A stretch of 64,000 nucleotides of DNA from Spirochaetota bacterium (GCA_023443865.1 JAEZST010000022.1:558001-622000); one strand, 5' to 3'; counted from the first letter of the stretch, positions 1-9,284 are shown. Made by a program: numbers and translations. The notes: generated by a model not told the origin, from the sequence alone.

Positions 1-35
1 GCCGGTATTTCGCGTTTTATTCATTTTGGTATCCC

Positions 36-860
36 TCATTTCCGAAGGAGAGTGTCCGTCGCCCTGGTGCCGCCCGGTATAAGCGGGTCAAGGGCGAAAG
101 ATCCCGTGCGGTGTATCCGCGCGAGGTTGGAAAGATCGTGTTTCAGGTCCGAAAGTGAAAATTCCTTGGTCCCCGAAACGAGGATGAAACGTTCGAATTT
201 TGGCGCGTCGTCGAGCCGGTAGGAAAAGGCGAGGGCGATTTCGCCGCCCGCCTCGAGTTTTCCCGCGGCGTCGCCCGAATCGGGAAAGTGCTGGGTGACC
301 ATGCCGTTACCGTCTACCGAGAGGATCGCGCCCCAGGTGTCGGTTCCCGCCGCGTACCGTATCTGCACCACGTCGTTTTCCTTGGCCTTCTCGCCGCTGG
401 AAAGCAGCTCTGCCCCGTCGGAGGTTTTCCGATATACGTGGAGCATCGGGCTTCCGCCCTTAACCCGCACCGAAAAGGCGTCGCCGGAGAGGGGAACCGA
501 GGCCCCGAGGCGGCCCGCGAACAATTCCGGGGCGGCAATGTAGGTAAAGGTTCCGGCGATCGCGAGGCAGGCCGCCGCCGCGACGGGTATTATCCGGAAA
601 AGGGTCGATTTGGGAAGGTTGGGAAACCTGAGGGCGCTCAGCGATCCCGCGGAACGGGCGGTATCGCCCGAAGCGATCGATGCGGCTCCCCTGGCGGCGA
701 GCTTGGCCGCTACCGCCTCGCGCATGGCGCTTGCGGGGTACTTTTCGAGAACGGCCCGATTGTCTGCCGAGAGCCGCTCTGCTTCCGCCTCTTCAAAGTC
801 CCCAATGGGGGATATTTCCTTTAGCTGTATCCGTTCGATGAACAGGTTTGGTCGTTTCAT
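36..860 (-). CDS. Membrane protein paired with an ECF sigma factor; possible anti-sigma factor
   Basis: A 274-residue protein. The N-terminal ~90 residues are hydrophilic (starting MKRPNLFIERIQLKEISPIG), one transmembrane segment follows at about residues 95-118 (IIPVAAAACLAIAG), and the rest is a predicted extracytoplasmic beta-rich domain resembling the DUF4384 type. The ATG lies 2 nt after the stop of the ECF sigma gene, and a GGGAGAG ribosome site sits inside that gene's end, so the two are co-translated. Position and single-span topology suggest an anti-sigma factor. There is no zinc-type HxxxCxxC motif, so the classical ZAS fold is not supported. Bases 1-35, downstream, hold no recognisable feature. 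Confidence 0.72.
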   Translation of the reverse strand: MKRPNLFIERIQLKEISPIGDFEEAEAERLSADNRAVLEKYPASAMREAVAAKLAARGAASIASGDTARSAGSLSALRFPNLPKSTLFRIIPVAAAACLAIAGTFTYIAAPELFAGRLGASVPLSGDAFSVRVKGGSPMLHVYRKTSDGAELLSSGEKAKENDVVQIRYAAGTDTWGAILSVDGNGMVTQHFPDSGDAAGKLEAGGEIALAFSYRLDDAPKFERFILVSGTKEFSLSDLKHDLSNLARIHRTGSFALDPLIPGGTRATDTLLRK

Positions 861-862
861 GT

Positions 863-1384
863 TTACTCTCCCGCACATGCCAGTGCCTTTCGGCGGAGCC
901 CGGCGAGACGCTTTCGCACGCCGGAGACCGAAAGGCCCGTTTCCTTCGCGGTTTCCTCGAGGGTCAGCCCGTCCACATAGTGCAAGGTTGCCATGTAACG
1001 GGTGTCCTCCTTGGTATCCGTGAAGACGTAGTCCAGAAAGAGGGAGGTGTCTACCAGTTCCTCGTGTTGGCGATTCCCGTCGGCCATGCCGTCCAGCAGG
1101 TGATCGATCTGCGGGGCGTACCGAACCCGGTCCGAACGGATCCTGTTCAGACAGAGATTGGTTGCCACGGTCCAGAACAGGCTCGAGCATACCGAGTCCA
1201 TCCTGTCGCGTCGCTCGAGTATGCGGACGAACACGTCCTGCATTACGTCGAGCGCTTGATCTTCGTCGCCAAGGAGAAATTTACACCGGCGCAGGACCAT
1301 GGGCCCGAATCGTTCATAGAGCGCTTCAAAGTTGTCGAGTGTCATGTATCCGTTTTCGTTCATGGTCTGTACCGTTCCCTGCAT
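863..1384 (-). CDS. ECF-type RNA polymerase sigma factor
   Basis: A 173-residue sigma-70 family protein with only regions 2 and 4, the ECF architecture. Region 2 contains DQALDVMQDVFVRILE and the DNA-melting helix, and region 4 ends in the helix-turn-helix LTLEETAKETGLSVSGVRKR. It should direct RNA polymerase to a small regulon in response to an envelope or cytoplasmic signal. The membrane-protein gene follows after 2 nt. Three in-frame ATGs occur at the 5' end (residues 1, 8, 14). The first is used here, but the protein may start at residue 8 or 14. A TACAGT -10-like box lies 5 nt before the first ATG, and a palindrome lies further upstream. Confidence 0.9.
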   Translation of the reverse strand: MQGTVQTMNENGYMTLDNFEALYERFGPMVLRRCKFLLGDEDQALDVMQDVFVRILERRDRMDSVCSSLFWTVATNLCLNRIRSDRVRYAPQIDHLLDGMADGNRQHEELVDTSLFLDYVFTDTKEDTRYMATLHYVDGLTLEETAKETGLSVSGVRKRLAGLRRKALACAGE

Positions 1385-1403
1385 TCAATACTGTAACACA
1401 GCG

Positions 1404-1419
1404 AACGGTCAATACCGTT
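1404..1419. promoter_or_regulatory. Palindrome upstream of the ECF sigma gene
   Basis: AACGGT-caat-ACCGTT is a perfect 6-bp inverted repeat with a 4-nt centre. It lies 20 bp upstream of the sigma start and just downstream of the cyclase gene's stop. It could be an operator for autoregulation or a weak RNA hairpin; there is no T-tract. Confidence 0.3.
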
Positions 1420-1428
1420 ACTTCCCGC

Positions 1429-2457
1429 TCAGGTTTTTACGAAAAACATGCGCATGGAGCCCTTCCCCTTCACCTCGACCCCTTCGCGGCTCTCGAGGGG
1501 GATTCGCCCCTCCACGAGCGAGGCGGTGGCCTCGGAAAGGTTGATTTTCATGGGGAGCGAATTCGATTCCATCCGGGAGGCGGTGTTTACCGAATCGCCG
1601 AACACGTCGTAGATATACTTGTTCGTTCCCACGATTCCGGCGATGGCGGGCCCCGAGTGTACCCCTACGCGTATTTCCCAACGGTGGGGGCCGTGGGCGT
1701 TCCGTTCGCCGAGGAAGGCGATCATGTCGCGGGCCGCTTCCGTCATCCGGAGGGCGTGGTCCTCGATACGGTCGGGGATTCCCGCGGCGGCGAGGTAGGC
1801 GTCGCCGATGGTCTTGATCCGTTCGCAGCCGCGCTTGGACATGATCGCGTCGAATCCCGTGAATATATCGTTGAGCTCGGCGATCAGGGTGGCCGGGTCG
1901 AGGGTTTCGGATTTGCTCGTGAAATCGACCAGGTCGGAAAACAGGAAGGTAACCTCCGAAAACTGCTCCGGTTCGCAACGCCCGGTCCGTTTCAGTTCCT
2001 CGGCCACCGCCTCGGGAAGAATGCTCAGCAGAAGCTGTTCCGATTTTTGGCGCTCGGATTCCACCGCGCGCTGGGCGGCGCGAAGCTTCAGGTGGGTCCC
2101 GACCCGCGCGATCACCTCTTCTTTCTGAAAGGGCTTCGAGACGTAATCCACCGCCCCGGCGCGGAAGCCCTTTACCTTGTCTTCGATTTGGTTGAGGGCC
2201 GAGATAAAGATTACCGGAATATCCGCGGTTTCCGGGTCGGCCTTGAGAACGGCTATGGTCTCGTAACCGTCCATGTCCGGCATCTTTATATCGAGGAGAA
2301 TGAGGTCCGGTTTCGCCTTTTTCGCGATCTGGATCGCACGTTCGCCGTTTTTCGCCTGAAGGGGATAAAACCCCTCTTCCACGAGGGTGCCGGAAAGAAC
2401 CTTGAGATTCTCCTCGATATCGTCGACCACCAAAATGCGGCTCTGCTCGTTTTCCAT
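1429..2457 (-). CDS. Response regulator with class III adenylate cyclase output domain
   Basis: 342 residues. An N-terminal receiver domain (about 6-125) has acidic pocket D12/D13, phospho-acceptor D56 (LLDIKMPDMDG) and the SKPF lysine. A short coiled linker (~125-160) leads to a class III nucleotidyl cyclase domain (~168-340). Metal-binding aspartates are D175 (FSDLVDF) and D219 (IGDAY). The purine-selecting residues K215 and D284 are those of adenylate rather than guanylate cyclases, so the product should be cAMP. The start is the ATG at MENEQSRIL, with GGACGGAG just upstream. It follows the hybrid histidine kinase gene by 13 nt, so phosphorylation by that kinase is the likely control. Confidence 0.9.
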   Translation of the reverse strand: MENEQSRILVVDDIEENLKVLSGTLVEEGFYPLQAKNGERAIQIAKKAKPDLILLDIKMPDMDGYETIAVLKADPETADIPVIFISALNQIEDKVKGFRAGAVDYVSKPFQKEEVIARVGTHLKLRAAQRAVESERQKSEQLLLSILPEAVAEELKRTGRCEPEQFSEVTFLFSDLVDFTSKSETLDPATLIAELNDIFTGFDAIMSKRGCERIKTIGDAYLAAAGIPDRIEDHALRMTEAARDMIAFLGERNAHGPHRWEIRVGVHSGPAIAGIVGTNKYIYDVFGDSVNTASRMESNSLPMKINLSEATASLVEGRIPLESREGVEVKGKGSMRMFFVKT

Positions 2458-2470
2458 GCTCCGTCCTTTT

Positions 2471-5275
2471 TTATTTCGTGTCCGTTCCGAGCGCCTCGAG
2501 CACTCGTTGCAGCGAATCTTCGTCGAACCCGTCGGCATAGTAGCGGACGAGGGCCGCAAAATCCCCGTCGGCAGCGCGGAACCGGTCCGCCAGCGCGCCG
2601 ATCGCGGTAAAGTCGTTGATCATGAGGGCGTCCGCGAGCTCCGAAACCGCGCCGTTCCCGATCGCGGCCGCGATGGAGCGGAAATCCAGGGTTTCAAAGT
2701 CGGGCACCGCTTCCGGCGCGTTCGGTTCCACGGTCTCGTATTCCAGCGCCACCGTGGATTTGTCCCTGATGAGGGAGAACAGGGCGGAGCGCTTGAAGGG
2801 TTTGGCGAGGAAACCGTCAAAGCCCGATTCCAGTATTCTTTTCTCGTCGTTCACGAAGGCGCTGGCGGTCAGGGCGAACACGGGGATGCGCGCCGTTTCC
2901 GGGTTTTCGCGAATCTTTCGCATGGCCTCAAACCCGTCCATGACGGGCATCTTAATATCCATGAAAATCAGGGCCGGCTTAAACTCGGCGGCCCGTTCAA
3001 CCGCGACGCGCCCGTTTTCGGCCTCCATGGCCAGAAAGCCCGCGCCTTCCAGCATTTCCTTCAAGACGAGCCGGTTCAGTTCCTTGTCGTCCACGATGAG
3101 CACCGTCGCCTCGGTCCCCTTTTTGACCGCGATCGCCACCACGTCGGCTCGCTCTTCGGGCAGGGGCGCGTCGGTGGCCGGCAGGTCCACGGCAAAGGTG
3201 AACGTGCTGCCCTTTCCGACCTCGCTTTCCACCGCCAGCGTTCCGCCCATCATCTGGATGAACCGCGACGATATGGCCAGCCCCAGGCCGGTTCCGCCCT
3301 CGTTGTCGTTGGTGGACGCCTGGGCGAAGGGTTGAAGAATAAGGTCCAGCTCCTCGCGGGGAATGCCCTTGCCCGTGTCCGTGACGGAGAACCGGATTTG
3401 GTCCCCGTCAGGACCCACGGTTATGCCTATACCGCCCTCGGCCGTGAATTTCACGGCGTTGCCCACGAGGTTGATTAGAATCTGCCTGAGTTTGCCCAAG
3501 TCGCCCTGTACCCGTTCGGGAAGGGGAGGCCCGGCGTATTCCACGTACAGCCCCAACCCGGCCTTTTTGCACCTGAGCGAGAACATTTCGTGAATGTCTT
3601 CCACGAAACGGGACGGATTGAAGACGACCGGGTGCAATTCCTGTTTGCCCGCCTCTATTTTGGAGATGTCAAGGATATCGTTGATGAGGGAAAGGAGATG
3701 CTCTCCCGAACGCGATACGATGTTGATCTTCTCCAGCTGCCCCTCGGTGAGATTGCGGTCGGCGGCCAACAGTTGGGTAAAGCCGAGTACCGCGTTGAGC
3801 GGGGTTCGCAGTTCGTGACTCATGTTCGCGAGGAATTCCGACTTCAGTCGGTTCGCGTTTTCCGCCGCCGATTTGGCTTTCTTCAGGGAATCCTCGATCT
3901 CGAGCTGCGCGCTGATGTCCCGTAGGATGGCGGTATAGACGGCCCCCGCCTCGCCCGTGGCGAAACTGACGTTGCTTTCGATGAGCGCCCGCTCCCCTCC
4001 CTTCCGTACTCCCCACATCCTCCGTAAGCCTTTGACCCTGCCGAAAACGTCGCCGACGGGTTCGCTGCCTTCCTTCGCTGCCTTGGCTTCGGTCGCGCAG
4101 GTGATATCGTTGTCGGGGAATTCCAGTATTTCGGTCACGCAGAGGGCCTCCGCTTCTTTGGCCGTATAGCCGAAAAACCGCTCTGCCGCCGGATTGAAAA
4201 CCCTGATATAGCCGTCGGCGCCAAAAGTGATGACGGGATCGGCCGCCATTGACACCAGGGCCTCGAGCCGTTTGCTCGAGCTATCCAGTTCCGCCTGTTG
4301 CCGCGCTATGAGGGTATTGATCTCGCGGAAGAGGTCGGAAAATTCGTCGTTGGAAACGATATCAATGGCCGATACCTTGCGAATATTGCCGCTATTCAGG
4401 TTCTTAAGCCGATTTTGCATGGTTCGGATGGGATACTTCAGTATCTGTTTGATCTGAAGCGACATTTCGATCACGAAAAGGAGATAGATAAGGGTCTTGA
4501 CCAATACCACCTTTAAGGCCGATTCGACCCGATCGTCGTGAATCACGGAATCGAAGAAAAGCCCCGCTTTCGGAGTCGGCTGTCCGTCGCCGGGAAGCTG
4601 CATTCCCAAGTCGAGAAAGTTGGACGAGGTGCCGTAGAGCTGCATGAGAATGAAAAAGACCAACGCCGAATAGATAAGCACGATTTTCGCGTACAGAGAG
4701 GATTTCTTGAGCCGGATTTCCGGATCATACGCGAGGGCAGCGCGTTTTGCCGGGAAGAGAATATTGTCCACGTTGATCGCAATCATGGTGCCCGTCAGGA
4801 AGCCCTGGGACAGGGCGCTCAAAACGGCGAGCTGGACGGAACTGGATAGGCTCGGCACGCCGCCGGAGGCGATCAGGTGGTGCAACTCGCCGGATAGAAA
4901 GCCGGCTATCGAAAAACCGATCACGAACGCGTGGAGGGAGTTGAGCCTGCGTATTACCCGATTCGCGTCGCCGACGGCGCAGGCTTCGGTGCCGCAATAG
5001 CAGAAAAATCGTAGGATGGGGGAAAGATACCCGTAAAACGCGACCGTGGTGAGCGCGATGATAATCCAGACCTGGACGAATCCTTCCCGGGAAAAAAGGC
5101 CGGACCAGGCATTGAAAAAGGCTTGGTGGAGGTTCGCCCCGTTGAATCGGGAAATAAAGAGGATTAGGGCGGGACTTCCCACCAAAATAGGGAGGAGAAG
5201 GAGCCGCAAGAGTACCGGCGAAGCGACCCGTCGCCGTTCGATCATGCCGCGCTTTCGCGTTTTTCTGGTGCGCAT
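2471..5275 (-). CDS. Membrane-bound hybrid histidine kinase
   Basis: 934 residues. The N-terminal part (~18-260) has about six hydrophobic segments. A HAMP-like linker follows (~278-330), then a PAS domain (~335-450), a HisKA dimerisation domain with the phospho-acceptor H487 in MSHELRTPLN, a HATPase domain (QGDLGKLRQILINLVGNAVKF, about 590-710), and a receiver domain with phospho-acceptor D773 (FMDIKMPVMDG). The last ~90 residues are helical but contain no histidine, so they are not a working HPt domain. It most likely controls the receiver-cyclase encoded 13 nt downstream. Upstream there is no good ribosome site; TATAGT lies 11 nt before the ATG. An internal ATG at residue 11 is an alternative start. 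Confidence 0.93.
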   Translation of the reverse strand: MRTRKTRKRGMIERRRVASPVLLRLLLLPILVGSPALILFISRFNGANLHQAFFNAWSGLFSREGFVQVWIIIALTTVAFYGYLSPILRFFCYCGTEACAVGDANRVIRRLNSLHAFVIGFSIAGFLSGELHHLIASGGVPSLSSSVQLAVLSALSQGFLTGTMIAINVDNILFPAKRAALAYDPEIRLKKSSLYAKIVLIYSALVFFILMQLYGTSSNFLDLGMQLPGDGQPTPKAGLFFDSVIHDDRVESALKVVLVKTLIYLLFVIEMSLQIKQILKYPIRTMQNRLKNLNSGNIRKVSAIDIVSNDEFSDLFREINTLIARQQAELDSSSKRLEALVSMAADPVITFGADGYIRVFNPAAERFFGYTAKEAEALCVTEILEFPDNDITCATEAKAAKEGSEPVGDVFGRVKGLRRMWGVRKGGERALIESNVSFATGEAGAVYTAILRDISAQLEIEDSLKKAKSAAENANRLKSEFLANMSHELRTPLNAVLGFTQLLAADRNLTEGQLEKINIVSRSGEHLLSLINDILDISKIEAGKQELHPVVFNPSRFVEDIHEMFSLRCKKAGLGLYVEYAGPPLPERVQGDLGKLRQILINLVGNAVKFTAEGGIGITVGPDGDQIRFSVTDTGKGIPREELDLILQPFAQASTNDNEGGTGLGLAISSRFIQMMGGTLAVESEVGKGSTFTFAVDLPATDAPLPEERADVVAIAVKKGTEATVLIVDDKELNRLVLKEMLEGAGFLAMEAENGRVAVERAAEFKPALIFMDIKMPVMDGFEAMRKIRENPETARIPVFALTASAFVNDEKRILESGFDGFLAKPFKRSALFSLIRDKSTVALEYETVEPNAPEAVPDFETLDFRSIAAAIGNGAVSELADALMINDFTAIGALADRFRAADGDFAALVRYYADGFDEDSLQRVLEALGTDTK

Positions 5276-5291
5276 AGTACCAATATACTAT

Positions 5292-5320
5292 AAAAAAAGG
5301 GCGAAACCATCGTTTCGCCC
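5292..5320 (-). terminator. Intrinsic terminator of guaA
   Basis: On the minus strand GGGCGAAAC-gatg-GTTTCGCCC forms a perfect 9-bp stem followed by seven T. It lies 27 nt beyond the guaA stop, directly before the kinase promoter region. Confidence 0.9.
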
Positions 5321-5347
5321 CCGTTTATTTACCCGTGCCGCCCCGCG

Positions 5348-7312
5348 CTATTCCCAGCCAAAGGTAGCCGGCGGTTTATTGGTTACGTCGTAGAAGAGCG
5401 CGTCCACGAAGCGTAAGTCCTTGATCCTGTCTACCATCCGCTGGAGAACGGCCAGGTCGAGATGGGCAAACCGCGCGGTCATAACGTCCTCGGAAACCAC
5501 CGGCCTGAGGACGATGGAGCAGTGGCCCTCTTCCGCCGCGCACGGCAGGTTGATCGTGAGGTGCTGGAAGATGGCGCGGTATAGCCCGGCCATCTTGAGT
5601 TCGTCCAGGACGATCGCGTCCACCTCGCGGGTTTGGTCAAGCCGGGGACGGTCGCACCAGAGTTCGCGAAGCTCAAGGGGAACCGGTTTACCCCCAGTGT
5701 CGGCCCGGCGCCACAGTTCCAACACCGTGCGGTTCACTTCCTTCACCGTATTCGTAATACGGGACGAGGCGGCCTCGACGGACTCCCAGGAGGGGAAATC
5801 GTTCCAAAGGCCCGGGAAGGAAAGCACCGCCGGGAAACGGTAGGTACGGAAATCGCCCTGCACGCCCACGGAGCGGACCGGGAGGGCGCCGAGCGCCGGA
5901 AGCGAAACGGCTTTTCTCGCTTTCGACGCCGCGCCGAATTCCGTCGAGAGGTCGATCCCGGCGAGGGCCGACAGCGTTTGGCCGAATTCTTCCCGGTCTT
6001 TCGCCGCGTCGGGACCCGCTTGTCCCGGGCTCGCCAGCACGTTGATGGACAGTCCCGGACCGGGAAAGGGATGCCGATAGACGAGCCCGTCGGCGAGCCC
6101 GATTTTTTTGCCTATTATGCGTACCTCGTCCTTGTAGAGGTCTTTCAGCGGCTCTACGACGAGTCCTTTTTCGATCAGCGCCTGGATGCCCTCAACCCGA
6201 TTGTGGTGGGTTTTGATTACGTGGGAATTCTTCGTTCCGCCCGATTCTATAATGTCCGGGTAGAGTGTTCCCTGGGCAAGGAGCCATTCCGATTCGTCCA
6301 GGCCGATTCTTTTGACCACGGTGTCGCGCACGGCTATAAAGGTCTCGCCGATCGCCTTGCGCTTTTTCTGCGGGTCCGCCTCGTGATAGACCGCCTTCAG
6401 GAAGGTTTCGCTGGCGTCTTCCACGATAAAATTGGTGAAGCCCGCGTCGCGGTACCGTTCGGCGATTATGGCGCTTTCCTGTTTGCGCATGAAACCGTTG
6501 TCGATGTGCAGGCCGAGCACCCGGTCTTGCCCCAGGGCCTTGTTGAGAAGGGCGAAGGCGACGGTGGAATCCACGCCGCCCGAAAGGAAAAGGAGTACCT
6601 TTCGCGCCTTCCCGTCTCCCGGTCCCGCGTGGGTGTCGCCGCTCTCGTGGGGCTTACCGTCGGCGGAATCGCGAATATGGTCAAGGATCAGGTCCAGAAC
6701 CCTGTCCTGGCTCCAGTTTTTTTCCATGCCGCAGGTTTTCGCGAAATTGGCCAGGATTTTGTCGCCCTCGGGGGTGTCTTTCACTTCAACGTGGCATTGG
6801 AGGCTCCACCGTTTTTTCGCGAGATTCTGCAAGGCCGCGTATCGGCAGTCTTTCGTGGAGGCGATGACTTCGAAACCGGGCGGCGGGGCGGTGACCTCGT
6901 CCTGATGGCTCATCCAGACCTGGGTCGGGAGCCTGAGGCCCTCGAAAAGGGGCGAATTTCGCTCGTTTGCCGGGCGGCCTGCCGGGGCGGCAAGGCTCGA
7001 AATGCCGAATTCTCCCACCCGGGCCTTTTCCACCGTACCGCCGTAGCATTGGGCCATCAACTGGTGGCCGTAGCAGAGCCCGAGAATCGGAACGGGAAGC
7101 CCGAGTATCTCCTCGTTAAACGTGGGGAGGTTTTTTTCGTATACCGAGGAAGGACCGCCGGACATAACGACGCCCATGGCGCCTTCGAAGGCGGAAAGGG
7201 GCGCGGAGGGCATGGCGATTTCCGAATAAAACCCGAGGAGGCGGAAACGTTTCGCGATCAGGTGGGCGTATTGGCTTCCGAAATCAAGGACGATTATTTT
7301 TTGGTGTTCCAT
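5348..7312 (-). CDS. guaA: GMP synthase (glutamine-hydrolysing), long form
   Basis: Converts XMP to GMP using glutamine and ATP. Residues ~5-200 are a class I glutamine amidotransferase with nucleophile C80 in LGLCYGHQLMAQ and the H-x-E pair in QCHVEVKDT. The ATP pyrophosphatase domain carries the P-loop FLSGGVDST and the HPFPGPGL motif. The C-terminus is the dimerisation domain ending NKPPATFGWE. At 654 residues it is ~130 longer than the E. coli enzyme (525). The extra sequence lies in the C-terminal part between HPFPGPGL and RSVGVQGD and beyond, resembling the long form known from humans. The start chosen is MEHQKIIVLDFGSQ; the 15 nt of open frame upstream are not conserved-looking. Transcribed after glmS. 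Confidence 0.96.
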   Translation of the reverse strand: MEHQKIIVLDFGSQYAHLIAKRFRLLGFYSEIAMPSAPLSAFEGAMGVVMSGGPSSVYEKNLPTFNEEILGLPVPILGLCYGHQLMAQCYGGTVEKARVGEFGISSLAAPAGRPANERNSPLFEGLRLPTQVWMSHQDEVTAPPPGFEVIASTKDCRYAALQNLAKKRWSLQCHVEVKDTPEGDKILANFAKTCGMEKNWSQDRVLDLILDHIRDSADGKPHESGDTHAGPGDGKARKVLLFLSGGVDSTVAFALLNKALGQDRVLGLHIDNGFMRKQESAIIAERYRDAGFTNFIVEDASETFLKAVYHEADPQKKRKAIGETFIAVRDTVVKRIGLDESEWLLAQGTLYPDIIESGGTKNSHVIKTHHNRVEGIQALIEKGLVVEPLKDLYKDEVRIIGKKIGLADGLVYRHPFPGPGLSINVLASPGQAGPDAAKDREEFGQTLSALAGIDLSTEFGAASKARKAVSLPALGALPVRSVGVQGDFRTYRFPAVLSFPGLWNDFPSWESVEAASSRITNTVKEVNRTVLELWRRADTGGKPVPLELRELWCDRPRLDQTREVDAIVLDELKMAGLYRAIFQHLTINLPCAAEEGHCSIVLRPVVSEDVMTARFAHLDLAVLQRMVDRIKDLRFVDALFYDVTNKPPATFGWE

Positions 7313-7383
7313 GGCCCAGCATAACAAAAGGGCGGGCGAAAGTGAAGGGGCGTCGGGCGTTTTGGAAGGATGGGTCCGGGCAA

Positions 7384-7412
7384 GGGAACCTTTCGCGCCG
7401 CAAAAGGTTCCC
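7384..7412 (-). terminator. Inverted repeat between glmS and guaA, possible weak terminator
   Basis: GGGAACCTTT and AAAGGTTCCC form a 10-bp perfect stem with a 9-nt loop, 22 nt past the glmS stop. On the minus strand it is followed by TTGCCC rather than a T-run. Attenuation or mRNA 3'-end protection is as likely as termination. Confidence 0.4.
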
Positions 7413-7433
7413 TTCCCGGAAAACCTCCGGGGC

Positions 7434-9284
7434 TTACTCTACCGTAACGCTTTTCGCGAGGTTCCGGGGCTTGTCCGGATCGTTGCCGCGCATGACGGAG
7501 CAGTAATAGGCGTACAGCTGGCTCGGTATGACCGAAAGCATGGGCGATAAGGGGTCCAGGGTGCGGGGAATGCGGAATACCTCGTCGGCGGCGGAATCGA
7601 AGTACTTTTCGTCTTCCCAGGTGATCACGAGGACGGTGGCGCCCCGGGCCTTTACCTCCTTGATGTTCGAGTCCATCTTGTCGAACAGGGCGGTTTGCGT
7701 GCAGATCGCGACCACCAGGGTCGATTCGTCCACCAGGGCGATTGGCCCGTGCTTCAGCTCTCCGGCCGCGAAGGCTTCCGAATGGGTGTAGGCGATTTCC
7801 TTCAGCTTCAGCGCGCTTTCCAGGCTAACCGCGTAGTCGAATAGGCGGCCCATGAAAAAGGCCTTGGTCTTGTGGAACTGGCGGGCCGCGAAGCGCTGAA
7901 TGTCTTCCTTTTGGGCGAGGAGCCGTTCCGCCAGGGAAGGAATGCCTTCCAGCGCCTCGATGTTTTTCGCGAGTTCCGCGTCGTCAATGACCTTTCGCAG
8001 ATGGCCGAATTTGAGGGCGATGAGGTAGACGCACATGAGCTGCGTGGTAAAGGCCTTGGTGGAAGCCACCGCGATCTCCGGGCCGGCCCAGGTATACATG
8101 ACCAGGTCCGCCTCGCGGGCGAGGGTAGAGCCCACCACGTTGGTGATCGCGATAATGCGAGCTCCCGATTTTTTCGCCATGCGCATGGCAGCCAGGGTAT
8201 CGGCCGTCTCGCCGGACTGGCTGATGATGATGAAGATATCCTTCGGGTCGTAGATCGGGTCGCGGTAGCGGAACTCGCTGGCGACGTCTACGTCTACGGG
8301 AATGCGGGCGAAGTGTTCCAGGGCGTATTTCCCCACGACGCCCGCGTGCCACGCGGTTCCGCAGGCGCTGATGACCACGCGGCTCGCCTGGGCCCAGGAG
8401 GCGTCAAAGCCGATCTCTTCCAAATTGATGGTCTTGGTCGCGTAGGTTTTTATGCGGGCGCGAAGGGTGTCGGCGAGGGCCTTGGGCTGCTCGTGGATTT
8501 CCTTAAGCATGAAGTGCTCGTATCCGCCCTTTTCCGCCGCGGAAACGTCCCATTCCACGCGGGATGTTGTCTTCTCGATCGGCCGGGCCTCGCGGTCGAA
8601 AAATTCGACCCGGTCGCGGTAGAGCACGGCGATTTCGCCGTCGTTAAGGTAGTATACGTCGCGGGTGTACTCCAAAAGGGGCGTTACGTCGCTGGCGATG
8701 AGGTTCTCGCCCTTTCCCGAGCCGATCACGAGCGGCGCGTCTTTCCTGACGGCGATAATGCGATCGGGCTCGCTTTCGCAGATGAAGGCGAGGGCGTAGG
8801 CGCCCTCGATCTTATCAAGGGTAGCCCGTACGGCCTCGAAAAGGTCGCCTTTGTAGAAGTAGTCCACGAGATGGGCGACGACCTCGGTGTCGGTCTGGCT
8901 TTTAAAGGTTACGCCCGATTCTCCGAGCATTTCCTTGAGTTTCGCGTGGTTTTCGATTATGCCGTTATGCACCACGGCGATCTTGCCGGATACGTTCGTG
9001 TGGGGATGCGAGTTCACGTCCGAGGGCTCGCCGTGGGTCGCCCAGCGCGTATGGCCGATTCCCGAGGTCCCGCGGATGATCTCCGTGGCGATACGCTGCT
9101 CCAGGTTTTTGAGGGCCCCCTTGGCCTTGCGGACCACCAGCGATTGGCCAGCCCCGGCTTCGTTGCCCGGGCCGAGGATCGCGATTCCCGCGGAGTCGTA
9201 CCCGCGGTATTCCAGTTTTTTCAGGGCGTTCACCAGTACCGGTGTCGCCTCTTCGTCGCCGATGTATCCAACTATTCCGCACAT
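7434..9284 (-). CDS. glmS: Glutamine-fructose-6-phosphate aminotransferase
   Basis: Makes glucosamine-6-phosphate from fructose-6-phosphate and glutamine, the first step towards UDP-GlcNAc for peptidoglycan. The 616-residue length matches the family. The mature N-terminus CGIVGYIGD supplies the nucleophile (C2 before Met removal). GATase II motifs include GIGHTRWATHG and HNGIIENH. Two SIS sugar-isomerase domains follow (~290-430 and ~460-600), with SQSGETADT and the C-terminal LAKSVTVE that closes the active site. AACGAGGTG lies 6 nt before the ATG. No glmS ribozyme is evident in the short upstream gap. Confidence 0.97.
   Translation of the reverse strand: MCGIVGYIGDEEATPVLVNALKKLEYRGYDSAGIAILGPGNEAGAGQSLVVRKAKGALKNLEQRIATEIIRGTSGIGHTRWATHGEPSDVNSHPHTNVSGKIAVVHNGIIENHAKLKEMLGESGVTFKSQTDTEVVAHLVDYFYKGDLFEAVRATLDKIEGAYALAFICESEPDRIIAVRKDAPLVIGSGKGENLIASDVTPLLEYTRDVYYLNDGEIAVLYRDRVEFFDREARPIEKTTSRVEWDVSAAEKGGYEHFMLKEIHEQPKALADTLRARIKTYATKTINLEEIGFDASWAQASRVVISACGTAWHAGVVGKYALEHFARIPVDVDVASEFRYRDPIYDPKDIFIIISQSGETADTLAAMRMAKKSGARIIAITNVVGSTLAREADLVMYTWAGPEIAVASTKAFTTQLMCVYLIALKFGHLRKVIDDAELAKNIEALEGIPSLAERLLAQKEDIQRFAARQFHKTKAFFMGRLFDYAVSLESALKLKEIAYTHSEAFAAGELKHGPIALVDESTLVVAICTQTALFDKMDSNIKEVKARGATVLVITWEDEKYFDSAADEVFRIPRTLDPLSPMLSVIPSQLYAYYCSVMRGNDPDKPRNLAKSVTVE

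Noticed and set aside
1162..2610. 482-codon plus-strand open frame across the sigma factor and receiver-cyclase genes
   Set aside because: It spans two real genes on the other strand and has no recognisable protein content.
5633..7324. 563-codon open frame on the plus strand opposite guaA
   Set aside because: Antisense shadow of a well-supported gene in GC-rich DNA. Its translation is Arg/Gly/Val-rich with no motif and no ribosome site.
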